NCBI GenBank assembly: GCA_012103315.1
Contig: WLWZ01000017.1
Span: 16,909 to 80,908 of the forward strand
Source: Alphaproteobacteria bacterium
GTDB taxonomy: Bacteria; Pseudomonadota; Alphaproteobacteria; MPNO01; UBA2964
Direction of reading: 5' to 3'
DNA length: 64,000 nucleotides
A program made the position numbers and the translations under genes. The first letter of the stretch is position 1, and every line of letters starts with the position of its first letter. Positions 39,573 through 49,441 of the stretch are shown here, in pieces. Below the pieces are notes generated by a model. It searched no databases, was not told the DNA's origin, and saw nothing but the letters and a program-made list of their open reading frames with translations.

Positions 39573-39905
39573 TTAAGCTGGCTCAAGCTTCTCTGCAATC
39601 AGTTCTATACGTTGCGCCAAAGCTTCTGTCGTCTGAGCAAGTGCCTGTTCAGCTTCTGCAGCCTCGTCATTTGCGCTACCATCATCAGTAGAATTCAAAT
39701 TGGAGTAGGTTTCAGAAAGCTCATCTGAAATCAACAAACTTGCCATTACGAGTAATCGCGCGTCACCAATTTGACCAACAGACGCCACAAGTTCCTGTAT
39801 ACGCTTATCAACAAAAGCAGCGAGCTGCAGCAGATGATCTTCCTGCCCATCATCACAGGCTATACGGTAGGATTTGCCGTTTATCGCGACGTCAACCTGC
39901 GCCAT
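39573..39905 (-). CDS. zapA: Cell division protein ZapA
   Basis: Small protein that bundles FtsZ filaments at the division site. The 110-residue product has the family N-terminus (VDVAINGKSYRIACDDGQEDHLL) and a C-terminal coiled coil. The ATG at 39905 is chosen because upstream starts fall deep inside the preceding gene; it overlaps that gene by 14 bp. 6S RNA lies directly downstream. Confidence 0.93.
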   Translation of the reverse strand: MAQVDVAINGKSYRIACDDGQEDHLLQLAAFVDKRIQELVASVGQIGDARLLVMASLLISDELSETYSNLNSTDDGSANDEAAEAEQALAQTTEALAQRIELIAEKLEPA

Positions 39906-40125
39906 TACCCTCACCCAAAATTGTACGCAGCTGCTCGATCGCAGAATCGAGACGCATCGAAACTTCCTTTGTATTATCTTCAAGGCTCGTGCAGCGCTGC
40001 CTAAGAGTTGTCAGCTCGCCTTCAACCTGTCCCGCTGTGGAATTCCCGCCAACCCGTTGAGACGCTTCTTCCAGCCGTGCGAGGGCGCTTTCCAGCCGCT
40101 CTTGTGCTGCTTCAAGCTGTCCCAT
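39892..40125 (-). CDS. Small coiled-coil protein (DUF4164-like) upstream of zapA
   Basis: A 77-residue protein that is almost entirely heptad-like coiled coil (LEAALERLESALARLEEA-type periodicity). Small coiled-coil proteins of the DUF4164 kind commonly precede zapA in alphaproteobacteria, suggesting a divisome role. The 3' end overlaps zapA by 14 bp. The family name is from size, composition and context, not from a search. Confidence 0.75.
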   Translation of the reverse strand: MGQLEAAQERLESALARLEEASQRVGGNSTAGQVEGELTTLRQRCTSLEDNTKEVSMRLDSAIEQLRTILGEGNGAG

Positions 40126-40176
40126 GTTTATGGCTCATCCGATCTTTTCGCAGAACTATGCGCATTTGAGAATAGG

Positions 40177-40686
40177 ATGGCCGTCGCGCAAGCGTCAACC
40201 ACGCTCGTCTTCGCCCGCCACACATGGCACACTGGTGTTATGTCGCAAAAGACCGCAGCAAAATTCTCGAAGACTATCGTTCGGCGTGTCGTCATTCACG
40301 GCATCGACCAGGCGCGAGCAGCGTGTCAGTCAGCTATGGCATCAAAAGCTACGTCGCGCTCTAGTTTGGAACTCTGGAGCGCGCGAAGTGCGGCTGGTTC
40401 ACTGGGTCCGGCATGGTTCGGAAACATCATTGATATTGTCCGAAAAGAGTTTCCAGATATCACGATCATCGGGGTGTTGGATTGCGGAGATGCTCCGGGC
40501 AACGCATTAGCCGCTTTACGCCATGGAATAAGCTGTATCTATATTTCTGCGCCTTCGGCGGTGGCCGACAAAATCAGAGCGATCGCTCTTCACACGAAAG
40601 CCGATGTCAGAACCCGACGCCCGACAATGCCCGATCTCATGGATTATTCTGATCCGTCGGATTTCTTACAGGCACATTTTTCGTGA
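40177..40686 (+). CDS. Hypothetical protein between zapA group and aldolase
   Basis: I do not recognise this 169-residue protein. The frame is open for 270 codons, but upstream of about 40130 it runs antisense to the zapA group, so the start is probably 40177 or 40240 (MSQKTAAKF); neither has a good ribosome site. The part after residue ~30 looks like an alpha/beta domain (VVIHGIDQARAACQ; ITIIGVLDCGDAPGNALAALRHGISCIYI), perhaps a barrel or nucleotide-type fold. It ends 78 bp before fructose-bisphosphate aldolase on the same strand. No signal peptide or membrane helix is seen. Confidence 0.7.
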   Translation: MAVAQASTTLVFARHTWHTGVMSQKTAAKFSKTIVRRVVIHGIDQARAACQSAMASKATSRSSLELWSARSAAGSLGPAWFGNIIDIVRKEFPDITIIGVLDCGDAPGNALAALRHGISCIYISAPSAVADKIRAIALHTKADVRTRRPTMPDLMDYSDPSDFLQAHFS

Positions 40687-40764
40687 AATACGCTTGAGTC
40701 GTTCCCTCTCGCGGGAGATTCACGTATAAGCAATGTACAGATTTGCGAAGATAAAGAGGATGAA

Positions 40765-41688
40765 ATGACCAAGGTTACGCAGCGCGTTAAAAAGATTCTG
40801 GCCGGATATGAATCAGACAATCCTGGGACCAAGGGAAACCTTGCCCGAATCCTGATGCACGGAAAGCTGGGCGGCACTGGCAAGATGGTAATTCTGCCGG
40901 TCGACCAGGGCTTCGAACATGGCCCAGCCCGTAGCTTTGCCCCGAACTCCGCTGGTTACGATCCACATTATCATTATCAACTGGCTGTCGATGCCGGGCT
41001 TTCTGCGTTCGCAGCCCCGCTCGGCATGCTTGAAGCAGGTGCCGATAGTTTTGCCGGCGCCGTTCCAACAATTTTGAAATGTAATAGCGCGAATTCGCTT
41101 TCCACCAATAAGGATCAAGCGGTCACCGCCTCGGTAGATGATGCGCTTCGCCTCGGCTGTGCCGCCATTGGCTTTACGATTTATCCCGGCTCAGAAGATC
41201 AATATGAGTTGATTGAGGAAATTCGCGAGCTTGCTGAAGAAGCCAAGTCTTGCGGCTTGGCGGTCGTCGTATGGTCCTATCCGCGGGGTGGCATGGTCAC
41301 CCGCGAAGGCGAAACCGCGATGGATGTCTGCGCCTATGCAGCACACTTGGCCTGCCTGATCGGCGCTCATGTTATCAAAGTTAAACCGCCGACAGACACC
41401 ATGTTCCTGGAAGCAGCAGAGAAGGTCTACACAGCTCAGAAGATCGATGTTGCGACCCTAACGGCGCGGATCAGCCATGTCGTCCAGAGCTGCTTTGCCG
41501 GTCGTCGTATCGTTGTGTTCTCCGGTGGTGAAGCCAAGGATCTTGACGGTATCTATAACGAAGCCCGCGCCATTCGTGATGGCGGTGGTAACGGATCGAT
41601 CATTGGCCGGAATACATTCCAGCGGCCGCGTGAAGAAGCGCTGGCAATGCTCGACTCGATCGTCAAAATCTATCAGGGCAAGTTCTAA
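40765..41688 (+). CDS. fbaB: Class I fructose-bisphosphate aldolase (archaeal/DhnA type)
   Basis: Cleaves fructose-1,6-bisphosphate to triose phosphates through a Schiff base. The 307-residue barrel shows the early [13 protein letters not shown] motif, [18 protein letters not shown], the active-site lysine in HVIKVKPP, and the phosphate-binding FSGGEAKD and [11 protein letters not shown]. This is the FbaB/DhnA type, not the zinc class II. thiE begins 5 bp downstream. Confidence 0.93.
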   Translation: MTKVTQRVKKILAGYESDNPGTKGNLARILMHGKLGGTGKMVILPVDQGFEHGPARSFAPNSAGYDPHYHYQLAVDAGLSAFAAPLGMLEAGADSFAGAVPTILKCNSANSLSTNKDQAVTASVDDALRLGCAAIGFTIYPGSEDQYELIEEIRELAEEAKSCGLAVVVWSYPRGGMVTREGETAMDVCAYAAHLACLIGAHVIKVKPPTDTMFLEAAEKVYTAQKIDVATLTARISHVVQSCFAGRRIVVFSGGEAKDLDGIYNEARAIRDGGGNGSIIGRNTFQRPREEALAMLDSIVKIYQGKF

Positions 41689-41693
41689 GCCGG

Positions 41694-42365
41694 ATGGCAG
41701 ATAAAGATGACCGGCTTCGCTGTCGGCTCTATTTGATTACACCGCCAGGCGTTTATGGTGAGACTTTATCGCCGTTTGCCGATGCGCTTGCGTCTGCTCT
41801 TGAGGGCGGCGATGTTGCTTGCGTACAGCTGCGTCTCAAAGATGTTGATGACGACGTCATTCTCGATGTTGCTGACCGGCTGCGACCTATCTGCCATAAC
41901 CACGACGTCGCGTTGATTATGAATGATCGCGCAGACCTCGCTGCCAAAGCCGATTGCGATGGTGTGCATGTTGGTCAAACCGACACTCCTTACGATGAAG
42001 CCCGGGAGTTGCTGGGCGATGAGGCCATCATTGGTGTGACCTGTCACGTATCGACCCATCTCGCGATGGAGGCCGGTGAAGCCGGTGCTGACTATATTGC
42101 CTTCGGGGCTTTTTTCGACAGTACGACCAAGCAGAGAAAGCATGTCGCAGAGCCAGATTTACTGACGCAATGGCAGGAAACAATGCTCGTCCCTTGCGTT
42201 GCTATTGGCGGAATCACCGTTGAAAATTGCCGACCCATCATCGAAGCGGGCGCCGATTTTATCGCTGTTGCCGCCGGTGTATGGGCTCATCCCGATGGAC
42301 CGCGCGCCGCAGTCAAAGCCTTCAATGATATTTTTGATGAGGCAGCAGCAACTCGAGAGAGCTAA
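41694..42365 (+). CDS. thiE: Thiamine-phosphate synthase
   Basis: Couples hydroxymethylpyrimidine pyrophosphate and thiazole phosphate. The 223-residue TIM barrel has [29 protein letters not shown] (split over residues ~80-100), IIGVTCH, and [11 protein letters not shown] with IGGITVENC. It is co-directional with the aldolase gene with a 5-bp gap. Convergent dioxygenase genes follow. No thiamine riboswitch is seen. Confidence 0.93.
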   Translation: MADKDDRLRCRLYLITPPGVYGETLSPFADALASALEGGDVACVQLRLKDVDDDVILDVADRLRPICHNHDVALIMNDRADLAAKADCDGVHVGQTDTPYDEARELLGDEAIIGVTCHVSTHLAMEAGEAGADYIAFGAFFDSTTKQRKHVAEPDLLTQWQETMLVPCVAIGGITVENCRPIIEAGADFIAVAAGVWAHPDGPRAAVKAFNDIFDEAAATRES

Positions 42366-42378
42366 ACCGCGCGCGCTC

Positions 42379-43251
42379 TCATATAAGAGCTTCGCCTTCA
42401 ATCGTCACCCGGCGCAATGTCCGGCGTTGTTCACGCGGCCAGTCAGTTCGAGCATGCAAGCAAGAGAGGTTGTCCCAGATGATGATGTCGCCGGGCTTCC
42501 AGACATGCTCGTAGATATTGTCCTCAGCCTCGACAATATCAGCAACCGCGTTAATCAAATCACGGCCTTCATCATCGCTATAGCCTTCGATCCGCATCGA
42601 CATTAGTCGGCTGATATAAACCGCCTTACGACCCGTATTAGGGTTGGTCACAAAAACCGGCTGCCAATGATGCAGTAAATTTTCCAGCGGCTGGTCGAGA
42701 CTACCCGGTTCGGTCTTTGTATAGTCATACATCTGCAGGACTTTACGACCTTCGAGTTTCTCGCGAAGCGCCTCCGGCAGCTGATCATAGCCGTTATACA
42801 AGCTGGCAAATTTTGTGTGGCCACCTTCAGATGGAATTTCCACGGCATAGAGAAACGATGCCCGATGCGGTTTCTCAACATAACATTTATCAGTGTGGAA
42901 CCACATCTCACCATCGCCCAGCGAGCCCACGGGCTTGCCTTCATCGTCGAGCTCGTTGGTGACCATCTGCATCGGGTTATCGGGATCAGCGCGAAAGGCA
43001 CGCTTCTCAACCGGCGGCTTTATACGGGCCGCGACATCGCCATAAATTCGGGCGTACGTGAATTGCTCCTCTTCAGTCAGGTCCTGATTTCGGACCAACA
43101 GAATACTGTTCTCGGCCCACGCCTGACGCAGCGCTGAACCAGTCGCGTCGTCAAGGGGCGCGGACAGGTTGATGCCCCGCGCCTCGACACCAATCGCCGA
43201 TGACAAGGATACAAACTCCAGGTCGCTATCCTGTTGTAACTGCGTGGCCAT
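42379..43251 (-). CDS. TauD/TfdA-family dioxygenase, copy 2 of tandem pair
   Basis: Non-haem iron, 2-oxoglutarate-dependent oxygenase of 290 residues. The metal motif is WFHTDKCY (HxD), the distal histidine is in SCLHARTDWP, and the 2-oxoglutarate arginine follows in RRTLRRVTIEG. It closely resembles the next gene upstream (shared blocks IGVEARG/IGVEVRG, ARTDWPxEqRRTLRR, SEGGHTKFASLY). GGGAG lies 4 bases before the chosen ATG. The gap between the pair is 11 bp, so they are co-transcribed. The substrate is unknown. Confidence 0.9.
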   Translation of the reverse strand: MATQLQQDSDLEFVSLSSAIGVEARGINLSAPLDDATGSALRQAWAENSILLVRNQDLTEEEQFTYARIYGDVAARIKPPVEKRAFRADPDNPMQMVTNELDDEGKPVGSLGDGEMWFHTDKCYVEKPHRASFLYAVEIPSEGGHTKFASLYNGYDQLPEALREKLEGRKVLQMYDYTKTEPGSLDQPLENLLHHWQPVFVTNPNTGRKAVYISRLMSMRIEGYSDDEGRDLINAVADIVEAEDNIYEHVWKPGDIIIWDNLSCLHARTDWPREQRRTLRRVTIEGEALI

Positions 43252-43262
43252 TTCTCCCTCCC

Positions 43263-44123
43263 TCAAACCAGCGCGCTGCCCTGTACCGTGCAACGGCGCA
43301 ATGTTCGGCGCTCCTCTTGTGGCCAGTCAGTTCGCGCATGAACTGACGAAAGATTATCCCAGACGATGATATCCCCAGGTAACCAGACATGTTCATACAT
43401 ATTATCAGGGGATTCAATGATGTCCCACAATGTCTCCAGCACCTCGCGATTTTCGGAATCGTCGAATCCTTCGATCCGTGATGTCATCAGCCGGTTTATA
43501 TAAAGTGCCTTGCGACCGGTATCCGGATTAGTCACAAAAATCGGCTGCCAGAAATGCATAAGCTCATCGATATTCACATCCGTGCCGACCGGCACGGTGC
43601 CAAAATCATAGACCTGCAGAGCGCGCCGACCGTCGAGCTTGTTACGCAAATCATCAGAGAGCATTTCGTAAGCGCGATAAAGGCTGGCAAATTTTGTATG
43701 GCCGCCTTCTGAGGGAATTTCTATCGCATAGAGCGTGGACGCCCGGTGCGGCGCTTCTTCGTAACACTTGTCAGTATGGAAATACATTTCGCCATGACCG
43801 AGTGATCCCAAACGCCTGCCATTTTCATCAACCCTATCCGTGATCAAATGCATAGGGTTTTCGGGATCTGGGACGTAATCTCGTTTTTCGACCGGTGGCT
43901 TGGAGCGTGGCGCGATTTCGCCGAACACGCGCGCAAAAGCATATTGCGCTTCGTCATCCAACTCCTGCCCCCGGATCAACATTATAGAATTTTCCGCCCA
44001 CGCAGCCTTCAGCGCGGCGGCCGTCTCGGCCGTTATCGGTTGGCTGAGATCAACACCGCGCACCTCAACGCCAATCGCGTCGGATAGCGGCACAAATTCC
44101 AGACCCAATTCATCATCTAGCAT
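43263..44123 (-). CDS. TauD/TfdA-family dioxygenase, copy 1 of tandem pair
   Basis: Paralog of the following gene, 286 residues. The iron motif is YFHTDKCYEEAPH, and the later histidine and arginine are in SSVHARTDWP and RRTLRRCTVQG. The ATG at 44123 has GGAG at good spacing; the GTG six codons upstream is less likely. The two proteins are colinear over their length, which points to a local duplication followed by divergence. No transporter or regulator gene adjoins to hint at the substrate. Confidence 0.9.
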   Translation of the reverse strand: MLDDELGLEFVPLSDAIGVEVRGVDLSQPITAETAAALKAAWAENSIMLIRGQELDDEAQYAFARVFGEIAPRSKPPVEKRDYVPDPENPMHLITDRVDENGRRLGSLGHGEMYFHTDKCYEEAPHRASTLYAIEIPSEGGHTKFASLYRAYEMLSDDLRNKLDGRRALQVYDFGTVPVGTDVNIDELMHFWQPIFVTNPDTGRKALYINRLMTSRIEGFDDSENREVLETLWDIIESPDNMYEHVWLPGDIIVWDNLSSVHARTDWPQEERRTLRRCTVQGSALV

Positions 44124-44315
44124 GGCGTTCTCCAGCTTCACGAATATTGCCGTGACTGCAAATCACCCTGAACGATTATGATATCATTCTGGGTTCAGCA
44201 GCAAGGTATCTGGCAAGACTCTAGGCCCGCTGACATTTCAAATCAGAGAGACACCCGACTTCCTAAAACATCTTCTATCTTTGAAAGTCTAATTTCGTAC
44301 CCAATATTACTTTTT

Positions 44316-44747
44316 TTATCTGGCTTTCTGGATTTCTCGGATACCGCGCTGAATTTCTTTCTGCAATGCCGGCATGACCTGGCCCATATAAGCACCAAAC
44401 TTGCCCATCGCACTTGATCCATGCTTCGAGCCATAGAAGTCAGCAAGTGCATTTAATTCATCCGTCGAAAAAGTCTTGACCATTGACTTCCTCGTCAAAT
44501 CTTCGAGGACGCTCAAACGTATAACCTTCTTCATCTCTGCAGCGAACCGGGCTCTATTCTTAGCAGGGACTTGCCGACTTAACGCACGAATGGAGTCGCC
44601 GATCATTTTCGTCATGGGGACAGCTTTGAGATACCTGTCCGCCGCAGCAGCCCGGTTCGCAGGACTATCTTGTGCGACAGCGAGCGTACTCACAATTCCA
44701 ATAGCAGTAGATAATATCACTATGCGGCAGGCCTTTACGAACGTCAT
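44316..44747 (-). CDS. DUF2059-type periplasmic protein
   Basis: A 143-residue protein with a signal peptide (hydrophobic stretch, cleavage near AVAQDS) and a helical body containing the DUF2059-like segment STDELNALADFYGSKHG followed by GKFGAYMGQVMPAL. Function is unknown. The ATG at 44747 directly precedes the signal peptide. It is divergent from the RND efflux pair across about 230 bp. Confidence 0.8.
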   Translation of the reverse strand: MTFVKACRIVILSTAIGIVSTLAVAQDSPANRAAAADRYLKAVPMTKMIGDSIRALSRQVPAKNRARFAAEMKKVIRLSVLEDLTRKSMVKTFSTDELNALADFYGSKHGSSAMGKFGAYMGQVMPALQKEIQRGIREIQKAR

Positions 44748-44979
44748 TGGGGGGCTCCATATGTATTGCAACTTAAGGTATAGTATCCGCCTCCCCACGC
44801 ATCTACGTCAATCTGGAAACAGCGAAGTGGGTCTGCGTGCTATAGAACTTCGTTACGGTCTTTGTGCGACACTGCTTTTTATGGATAAAATTTTGAAAAT
44901 GTGTGAGTTAGGCTAGGTTTAGCTGAATTAGACCCCACATAAGACACAAGGTTGTGCCTCGACACTGCATATTGAGAAA

Positions 44980-46236
44980 ATGAAGAAACTCCCCAAGGTT
45001 TTGCTCCCGATAATTGTTATCGCCGTTGCGATTTCTGGTTTCCTGTATTTGAAATCCACCCGCCCACAGGCGACCCCCAAGCCGGTGACGGAGAAAGTCT
45101 GGCCTGTTTCGGTTGTTGAGGCGCAGCTGACAGATGTCCAACCCCCTATCACTGAATTCGGCACTGTGGTCGCCGGCAGCGTCGTTGAGCTGAGACCGCT
45201 GGTAGACGGACGCATTGTCAAACTTGGCCAGAATTTCGTCGAAGGCGCGACGGTTAAACAAGGCGAAACATTGGTTGTTATCGACCCGTTCGATTATGAG
45301 GTCGAGGTTGTTGATAAGAAGGCTGCTATTGCAGAGGCCGAGGCGCGTCTTAAAGAAACGCGTTCTGATCTGCGCGCCCAACGCCAGATGCTTCGAATAG
45401 CGAGATCCCAGGTCAGGCTCCGGAAGACCGACCTTGACCGGAAGAAAAAGCTAAGCGCGCGCGGTTCGTTATCCCAAAAATCACGGGATGACGCTTCCAT
45501 CGCTTACAACGATGCGCAGCAATCAGTCCAGAACCAGAGCCAGCTCAGTGAACGGCTGGATGCCAAATTGGATCAATTGACCGCAGCACTAGCGCGTAGC
45601 CGCGCGGCGTTAAGCCAGGCCGAACGCAATCTCAGCGAGACCATGCTAATCGCCCCTGAAGATGGCTACCTTGCAAGCGCGGTAGCTGCCGTCGGTCAAC
45701 GCGTGGGCAGCAGCGACCGTCTCGCGCGTCTCATCGTTACTAAGCGTCTCGAGGTTTCTTTCCAGCTTAGTCGCCGTGATTTCGGCCGCCTCGCGGGGAC
45801 GACGGGGCCCGAAGCGAGCCCTCTCCTCGTAGGCCGAAAAATCAAAGTAGATTGGCGTGTCGGCCGACAGAGTTTTCGCTTTGATGCCACGATCGCGCGG
45901 CTTGGGGCGGAAATCGATGCCGCCAGTGGCGGCATCGGCGTCTATGCCAGACTTGATGCGCCCAATCTTCAAACGCCTCTCCGGCCCGGCGCCTTCGTTG
46001 AGGTGAACGTACCGGGCAATTTATACCGCAAGGTTTACCAGCTGCCCGAAAGCGCTCTCGGCGCCGACGGCACTGTTTATATCATCCAAAAAGGACGGCT
46101 AACGCCACTGAAGGTGAACGTCTTGCGTCGGGTTGCAAAGGATGTGCTTGTTCGAGCAGATATTCCCACGGGCAGTAAAATTGTAACAACACATTTTCCT
46201 GAAATTGGACCGGGACTTCGGGTCGAGGTCCGCTAA
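44980..46236 (+). CDS. RND efflux periplasmic adaptor subunit
   Basis: Membrane-fusion protein of 418 residues that bridges an RND pump to an outer-membrane channel. It has an N-terminal membrane anchor (about 6-24), a biotinyl-lipoyl half-motif (VVELRPLVDGRIVKLGQNF, with GATVKQGETLVVID), a long coiled-coil hairpin (about 105-210), then the second lipoyl half (LIAPEDGYL) and beta-barrel domains. The permease gene starts 2 bp after its stop. No outer-membrane factor gene is present nearby. Confidence 0.92.
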   Translation: MKKLPKVLLPIIVIAVAISGFLYLKSTRPQATPKPVTEKVWPVSVVEAQLTDVQPPITEFGTVVAGSVVELRPLVDGRIVKLGQNFVEGATVKQGETLVVIDPFDYEVEVVDKKAAIAEAEARLKETRSDLRAQRQMLRIARSQVRLRKTDLDRKKKLSARGSLSQKSRDDASIAYNDAQQSVQNQSQLSERLDAKLDQLTAALARSRAALSQAERNLSETMLIAPEDGYLASAVAAVGQRVGSSDRLARLIVTKRLEVSFQLSRRDFGRLAGTTGPEASPLLVGRKIKVDWRVGRQSFRFDATIARLGAEIDAASGGIGVYARLDAPNLQTPLRPGAFVEVNVPGNLYRKVYQLPESALGADGTVYIIQKGRLTPLKVNVLRRVAKDVLVRADIPTGSKIVTTHFPEIGPGLRVEVR

Positions 46237-46238
46237 AT

Positions 46239-49200
46239 ATGTCAGACGAGGATAAACCAGCTGAGAGAGATCCCGTCGAAGGTGGGAACAGCGACCCAAT
46301 CCGGATGACGGGTATAATTGCCCGATTTGCCAGCCATAAAAACGCCGCAAATTTGCTATTGGCGCTGATGGTTATCGCCGGAATTTATGGGCTTATAAAA
46401 CTCAACGCGCAGTTTCTGCCTGATTTCGGGATCGACGTCGTTTCCGTTCAGGTGGAATGGCCCGGCGCTACTGCCGACGATGTGGATAGTAACATCGTGC
46501 AGGCCATCGAACCGGAAGTACGATTCCTCGATAGCGTTAAACGGGTCAAATCATCGGCTTATGAAGGTTTGGCGAGCGTCAGTGTAGAGTTCGAGGCCGG
46601 TAGCGACATGCAGGCCGCCCTATCAGATGTAGAAGCCGCAATCTCGCGGGTCCGGACGTTCCCAGAAGAATCCAAGACACCCGACGTCAGCCGCATCGTC
46701 CGATACGAAACGCTCATGCGGGTCGTCCTATCCGGCCCGTTTCCGGAATCATCGCTTAAGGCCTATGCCAAGCGGCTGCGCGACGGGCTGCTCGAACGCG
46801 GCATCGACAAGGTCGATCTCATCGGGACACTTGACGAGGAAATCTTGGTCGACGTGCCGTCATCAGTCCTGCGCCGATTGGACCTGACGCTGTCCGGCAT
46901 CGCCACGAAAATCGGCGAAACATCTCAAGACCTTCCGTCAGGGGATGTGGGGCGCGGTCAGCGGCAAATCCGAAGCCTGGGTCTGTTACGAACCGCACGG
47001 GGTCTGGAAGGCGTCGAGATCAAGGCGCTCGAAGACGGCAGAAAGATTTATTTACGGGATGTCGCCCAAGTCCGGGAAGCATTTGACGATGACGGTGTTA
47101 CGGCCCGCCGACGTTCGCTTCCAGCGGTCGAATTACATGTACAACGAGCCGTTAGCGCCGATGCGTTGAAAAATGCAGCCATTGCGGAAACCTATCTCGA
47201 CCAGATCGGCCCGACACTACCAGCAAACATGGTCGTCGAACGCTATGACATCGCAACCGATCTACTGCAGGACCGGATCGATCTGCTGATCAGAAATGGT
47301 GGCGGCGGATTGGTCATTGTCATTCTAGTACTCATGATCTTTCTTAAAGCGCGGGTTGCCTTCTGGGTGATGGTCGGCATTCCGGCGTCTTTGATGGCTA
47401 CCTTCGGCGTAATGCTGGCGATGGGACAAACCATTAACATGGTCAGCCTCTTCGGGTTGATTATGACCATCGGTATCATCGTTGATGATGCCATCGTGGT
47501 GGGGGAACATGCCGACACCCGCAGTCAACTCGGGCTGACACCGCTTGCTGCATCGGTCAGCGGCGCCCAGCGCATGGCTATTCCGGTGTTATGCGCCGCT
47601 CTGACAACCATCAGCGCCTTTCTGCCGCTTTTTGTTATCTCCAATATCATTGGCCAGATCATTTCCGCTATTCCGCTCGTCGTGGTGGCGGTTCTGATCG
47701 CCAGCCTAATTGAATGTTTCTTTGTCCTCCCTGGCCACCTGCGTAGTGCGGTGGGCAAGACCAAAACAGACTCTAACAGCCTCGCATCACGATATCGTCG
47801 AGGGTTCGACAAAAGATTTGCATCTCTCCGCGACGGCCCGTTCCGCCGACTGGTTATGATCGCGGTCAATTGGCGTTACACAACATTGTCGGTAGCGCTC
47901 ATGCTGTTTGTCCTTGCGATAGGTCTGGTTGCTGGCGGACGGGTAGGGTTCAGTTTCTTCCCCTCCCCAGAATCTGACAAAATTTTTGCCAATGTAGAGA
48001 TGGTGCCAGGAACATCGCGAACAAAAACTCAAGCCATGCTCGATGAAATGGATCGGGCGCTATACGCCGTCGCCAAAAACTTCGAGGGCGAAAATAGCGA
48101 TCTCGTCCGTATGTCGGTTGCAAAGATCGGGACCACCGTCGAACGCAATCAGGGATCATCCAGCGGCGCACCCACAGACAGTATCGGCGGACTCATTGTT
48201 GAACTTAGAACGGCAGACAAGCGCGATGTCCGTACACAAGCCTTCGTCGATGCGTGGCGCGCCGAAATTCGGCCAACCGCCGGAACAGATAATTTCACGA
48301 TCCGCGAAGCGGTTGGTGGCCCACCGGGCCGTGATGTTGATATTAGGCTGGTCGGGACGGATATCGCAGCGCTCAAGAAAGCGGCAAGCGAGGTAAAATT
48401 GCTGCTCAAACGCTATCCTGGCACAAGCGCCATCGAAGATGATCTTCCTTATGGCAAGCTTGAGACCATCATAGAGGTATCACAAAGGGGACGAGCACTG
48501 AGTTTCGATACATCAAGCGTCGGGCGTCAGGTACGAAATGCGATTGAAGGCGCGATTGCAAAGCGGTTCCCTCGAGGAGACGAAGAAATTACTGTCCGGG
48601 TAAAATTGCCAGATAATGAACTCGATACAGATCTTCTGGATCGTCTTTACCTTCGCAGCGAAGCCGGTGCTGAGGTCTCCCTTGCAGAAGTCATTTCGCG
48701 GCGTCCCAATCAGAGCTTTGCCCGGATCAGCCGCGAGGATGGGAGCCGTCAAGTGGCGGTTACAGCCAAACTCGACACCGCCATCCTCAGCACGGCCAAT
48801 GCCGAAGCTGCTGTTAAACGAGACGGGCTCGCGCAAATCGCCAGAAAATACGGTGTCACAGCCTCCTTTAAAGGGAAGTCGGAAGAAAGAGCGGAGACGT
48901 TTGGTGATATGCGCATTGGTGCCCTAATCGGGCTGGCCGGAATCTACATCATTCTGGCCTGGGTATTTGCCAGCTATACACGTCCCATCGTGGTCATGGC
49001 CATTATCCCCATGGGATTTGTAGGTGCTGTCGTCGGCCATTGGTTGCTCGATTACAATTTGACCATTCTTAGCCTGGTAGCCTTGATCGGTCTCGCCGGA
49101 ATTGTCGTCAATAATGCCATTATCCTGGTGACGACCATGGAGTGGCGTGCCCGAACTGAGCCCCTTTACGCTGCGATCGTCGGAGGTGCCTGCGACCGCC

Positions 49201-49430
49201 TGAGGGCCATCATCCTGACCTCCGCCACCACCATCGGGGGTTTAACGCCTTTATTGTTTGAAACCAGCCTGCAGGCCCGGTTTTTAATCCCCATGGCCGT
49301 GACCATCGTCTTTGGTCTCGCCTGCGCTGCCGCGATTGTACTGTTTGTCGTCCCTGCCCTGATGGCGATGCAGGATGATGTAAGACGACTATTCCGTCGG
49401 TCATCACCTTATGCGGCGGCCGAAGTCTAA
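46239..49430 (+). CDS. RND-family efflux transporter permease
   Basis: Proton-driven inner-membrane pump of 1063 residues with the usual twelve-helix duplicated plan: helix 1 at about 35-55, a large periplasmic loop, helices 2-6 at about 340-550, a second loop, and helices 8-12 near 890-1040. The proton-relay pair is in GIIVDDAIVV in the fourth helix. It belongs to the AcrB-like superfamily; the substrate (drug, lipid or other) cannot be told. It is transcriptionally coupled to the adaptor gene upstream. Confidence 0.94.
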   Translation: MSDEDKPAERDPVEGGNSDPIRMTGIIARFASHKNAANLLLALMVIAGIYGLIKLNAQFLPDFGIDVVSVQVEWPGATADDVDSNIVQAIEPEVRFLDSVKRVKSSAYEGLASVSVEFEAGSDMQAALSDVEAAISRVRTFPEESKTPDVSRIVRYETLMRVVLSGPFPESSLKAYAKRLRDGLLERGIDKVDLIGTLDEEILVDVPSSVLRRLDLTLSGIATKIGETSQDLPSGDVGRGQRQIRSLGLLRTARGLEGVEIKALEDGRKIYLRDVAQVREAFDDDGVTARRRSLPAVELHVQRAVSADALKNAAIAETYLDQIGPTLPANMVVERYDIATDLLQDRIDLLIRNGGGGLVIVILVLMIFLKARVAFWVMVGIPASLMATFGVMLAMGQTINMVSLFGLIMTIGIIVDDAIVVGEHADTRSQLGLTPLAASVSGAQRMAIPVLCAALTTISAFLPLFVISNIIGQIISAIPLVVVAVLIASLIECFFVLPGHLRSAVGKTKTDSNSLASRYRRGFDKRFASLRDGPFRRLVMIAVNWRYTTLSVALMLFVLAIGLVAGGRVGFSFFPSPESDKIFANVEMVPGTSRTKTQAMLDEMDRALYAVAKNFEGENSDLVRMSVAKIGTTVERNQGSSSGAPTDSIGGLIVELRTADKRDVRTQAFVDAWRAEIRPTAGTDNFTIREAVGGPPGRDVDIRLVGTDIAALKKAASEVKLLLKRYPGTSAIEDDLPYGKLETIIEVSQRGRALSFDTSSVGRQVRNAIEGAIAKRFPRGDEEITVRVKLPDNELDTDLLDRLYLRSEAGAEVSLAEVISRRPNQSFARISREDGSRQVAVTAKLDTAILSTANAEAAVKRDGLAQIARKYGVTASFKGKSEERAETFGDMRIGALIGLAGIYIILAWVFASYTRPIVVMAIIPMGFVGAVVGHWLLDYNLTILSLVALIGLAGIVVNNAIILVTTMEWRARTEPLYAAIVGGACDRLRAIILTSATTIGGLTPLLFETSLQARFLIPMAVTIVFGLACAAAIVLFVVPALMAMQDDVRRLFRRSSPYAAAEV

Positions 49431-49441
49431 CTAAACTTAGC

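Noticed and set aside
39874..40176. N-terminal extension of the hypothetical gene ending at 40686
   Set aside because: It runs antisense through zapA and the small coiled-coil gene, which are well supported.
41600..42379. Thiamine riboswitch for thiE
   Set aside because: thiE follows the aldolase gene after 5 bp, leaving no room for a leader.
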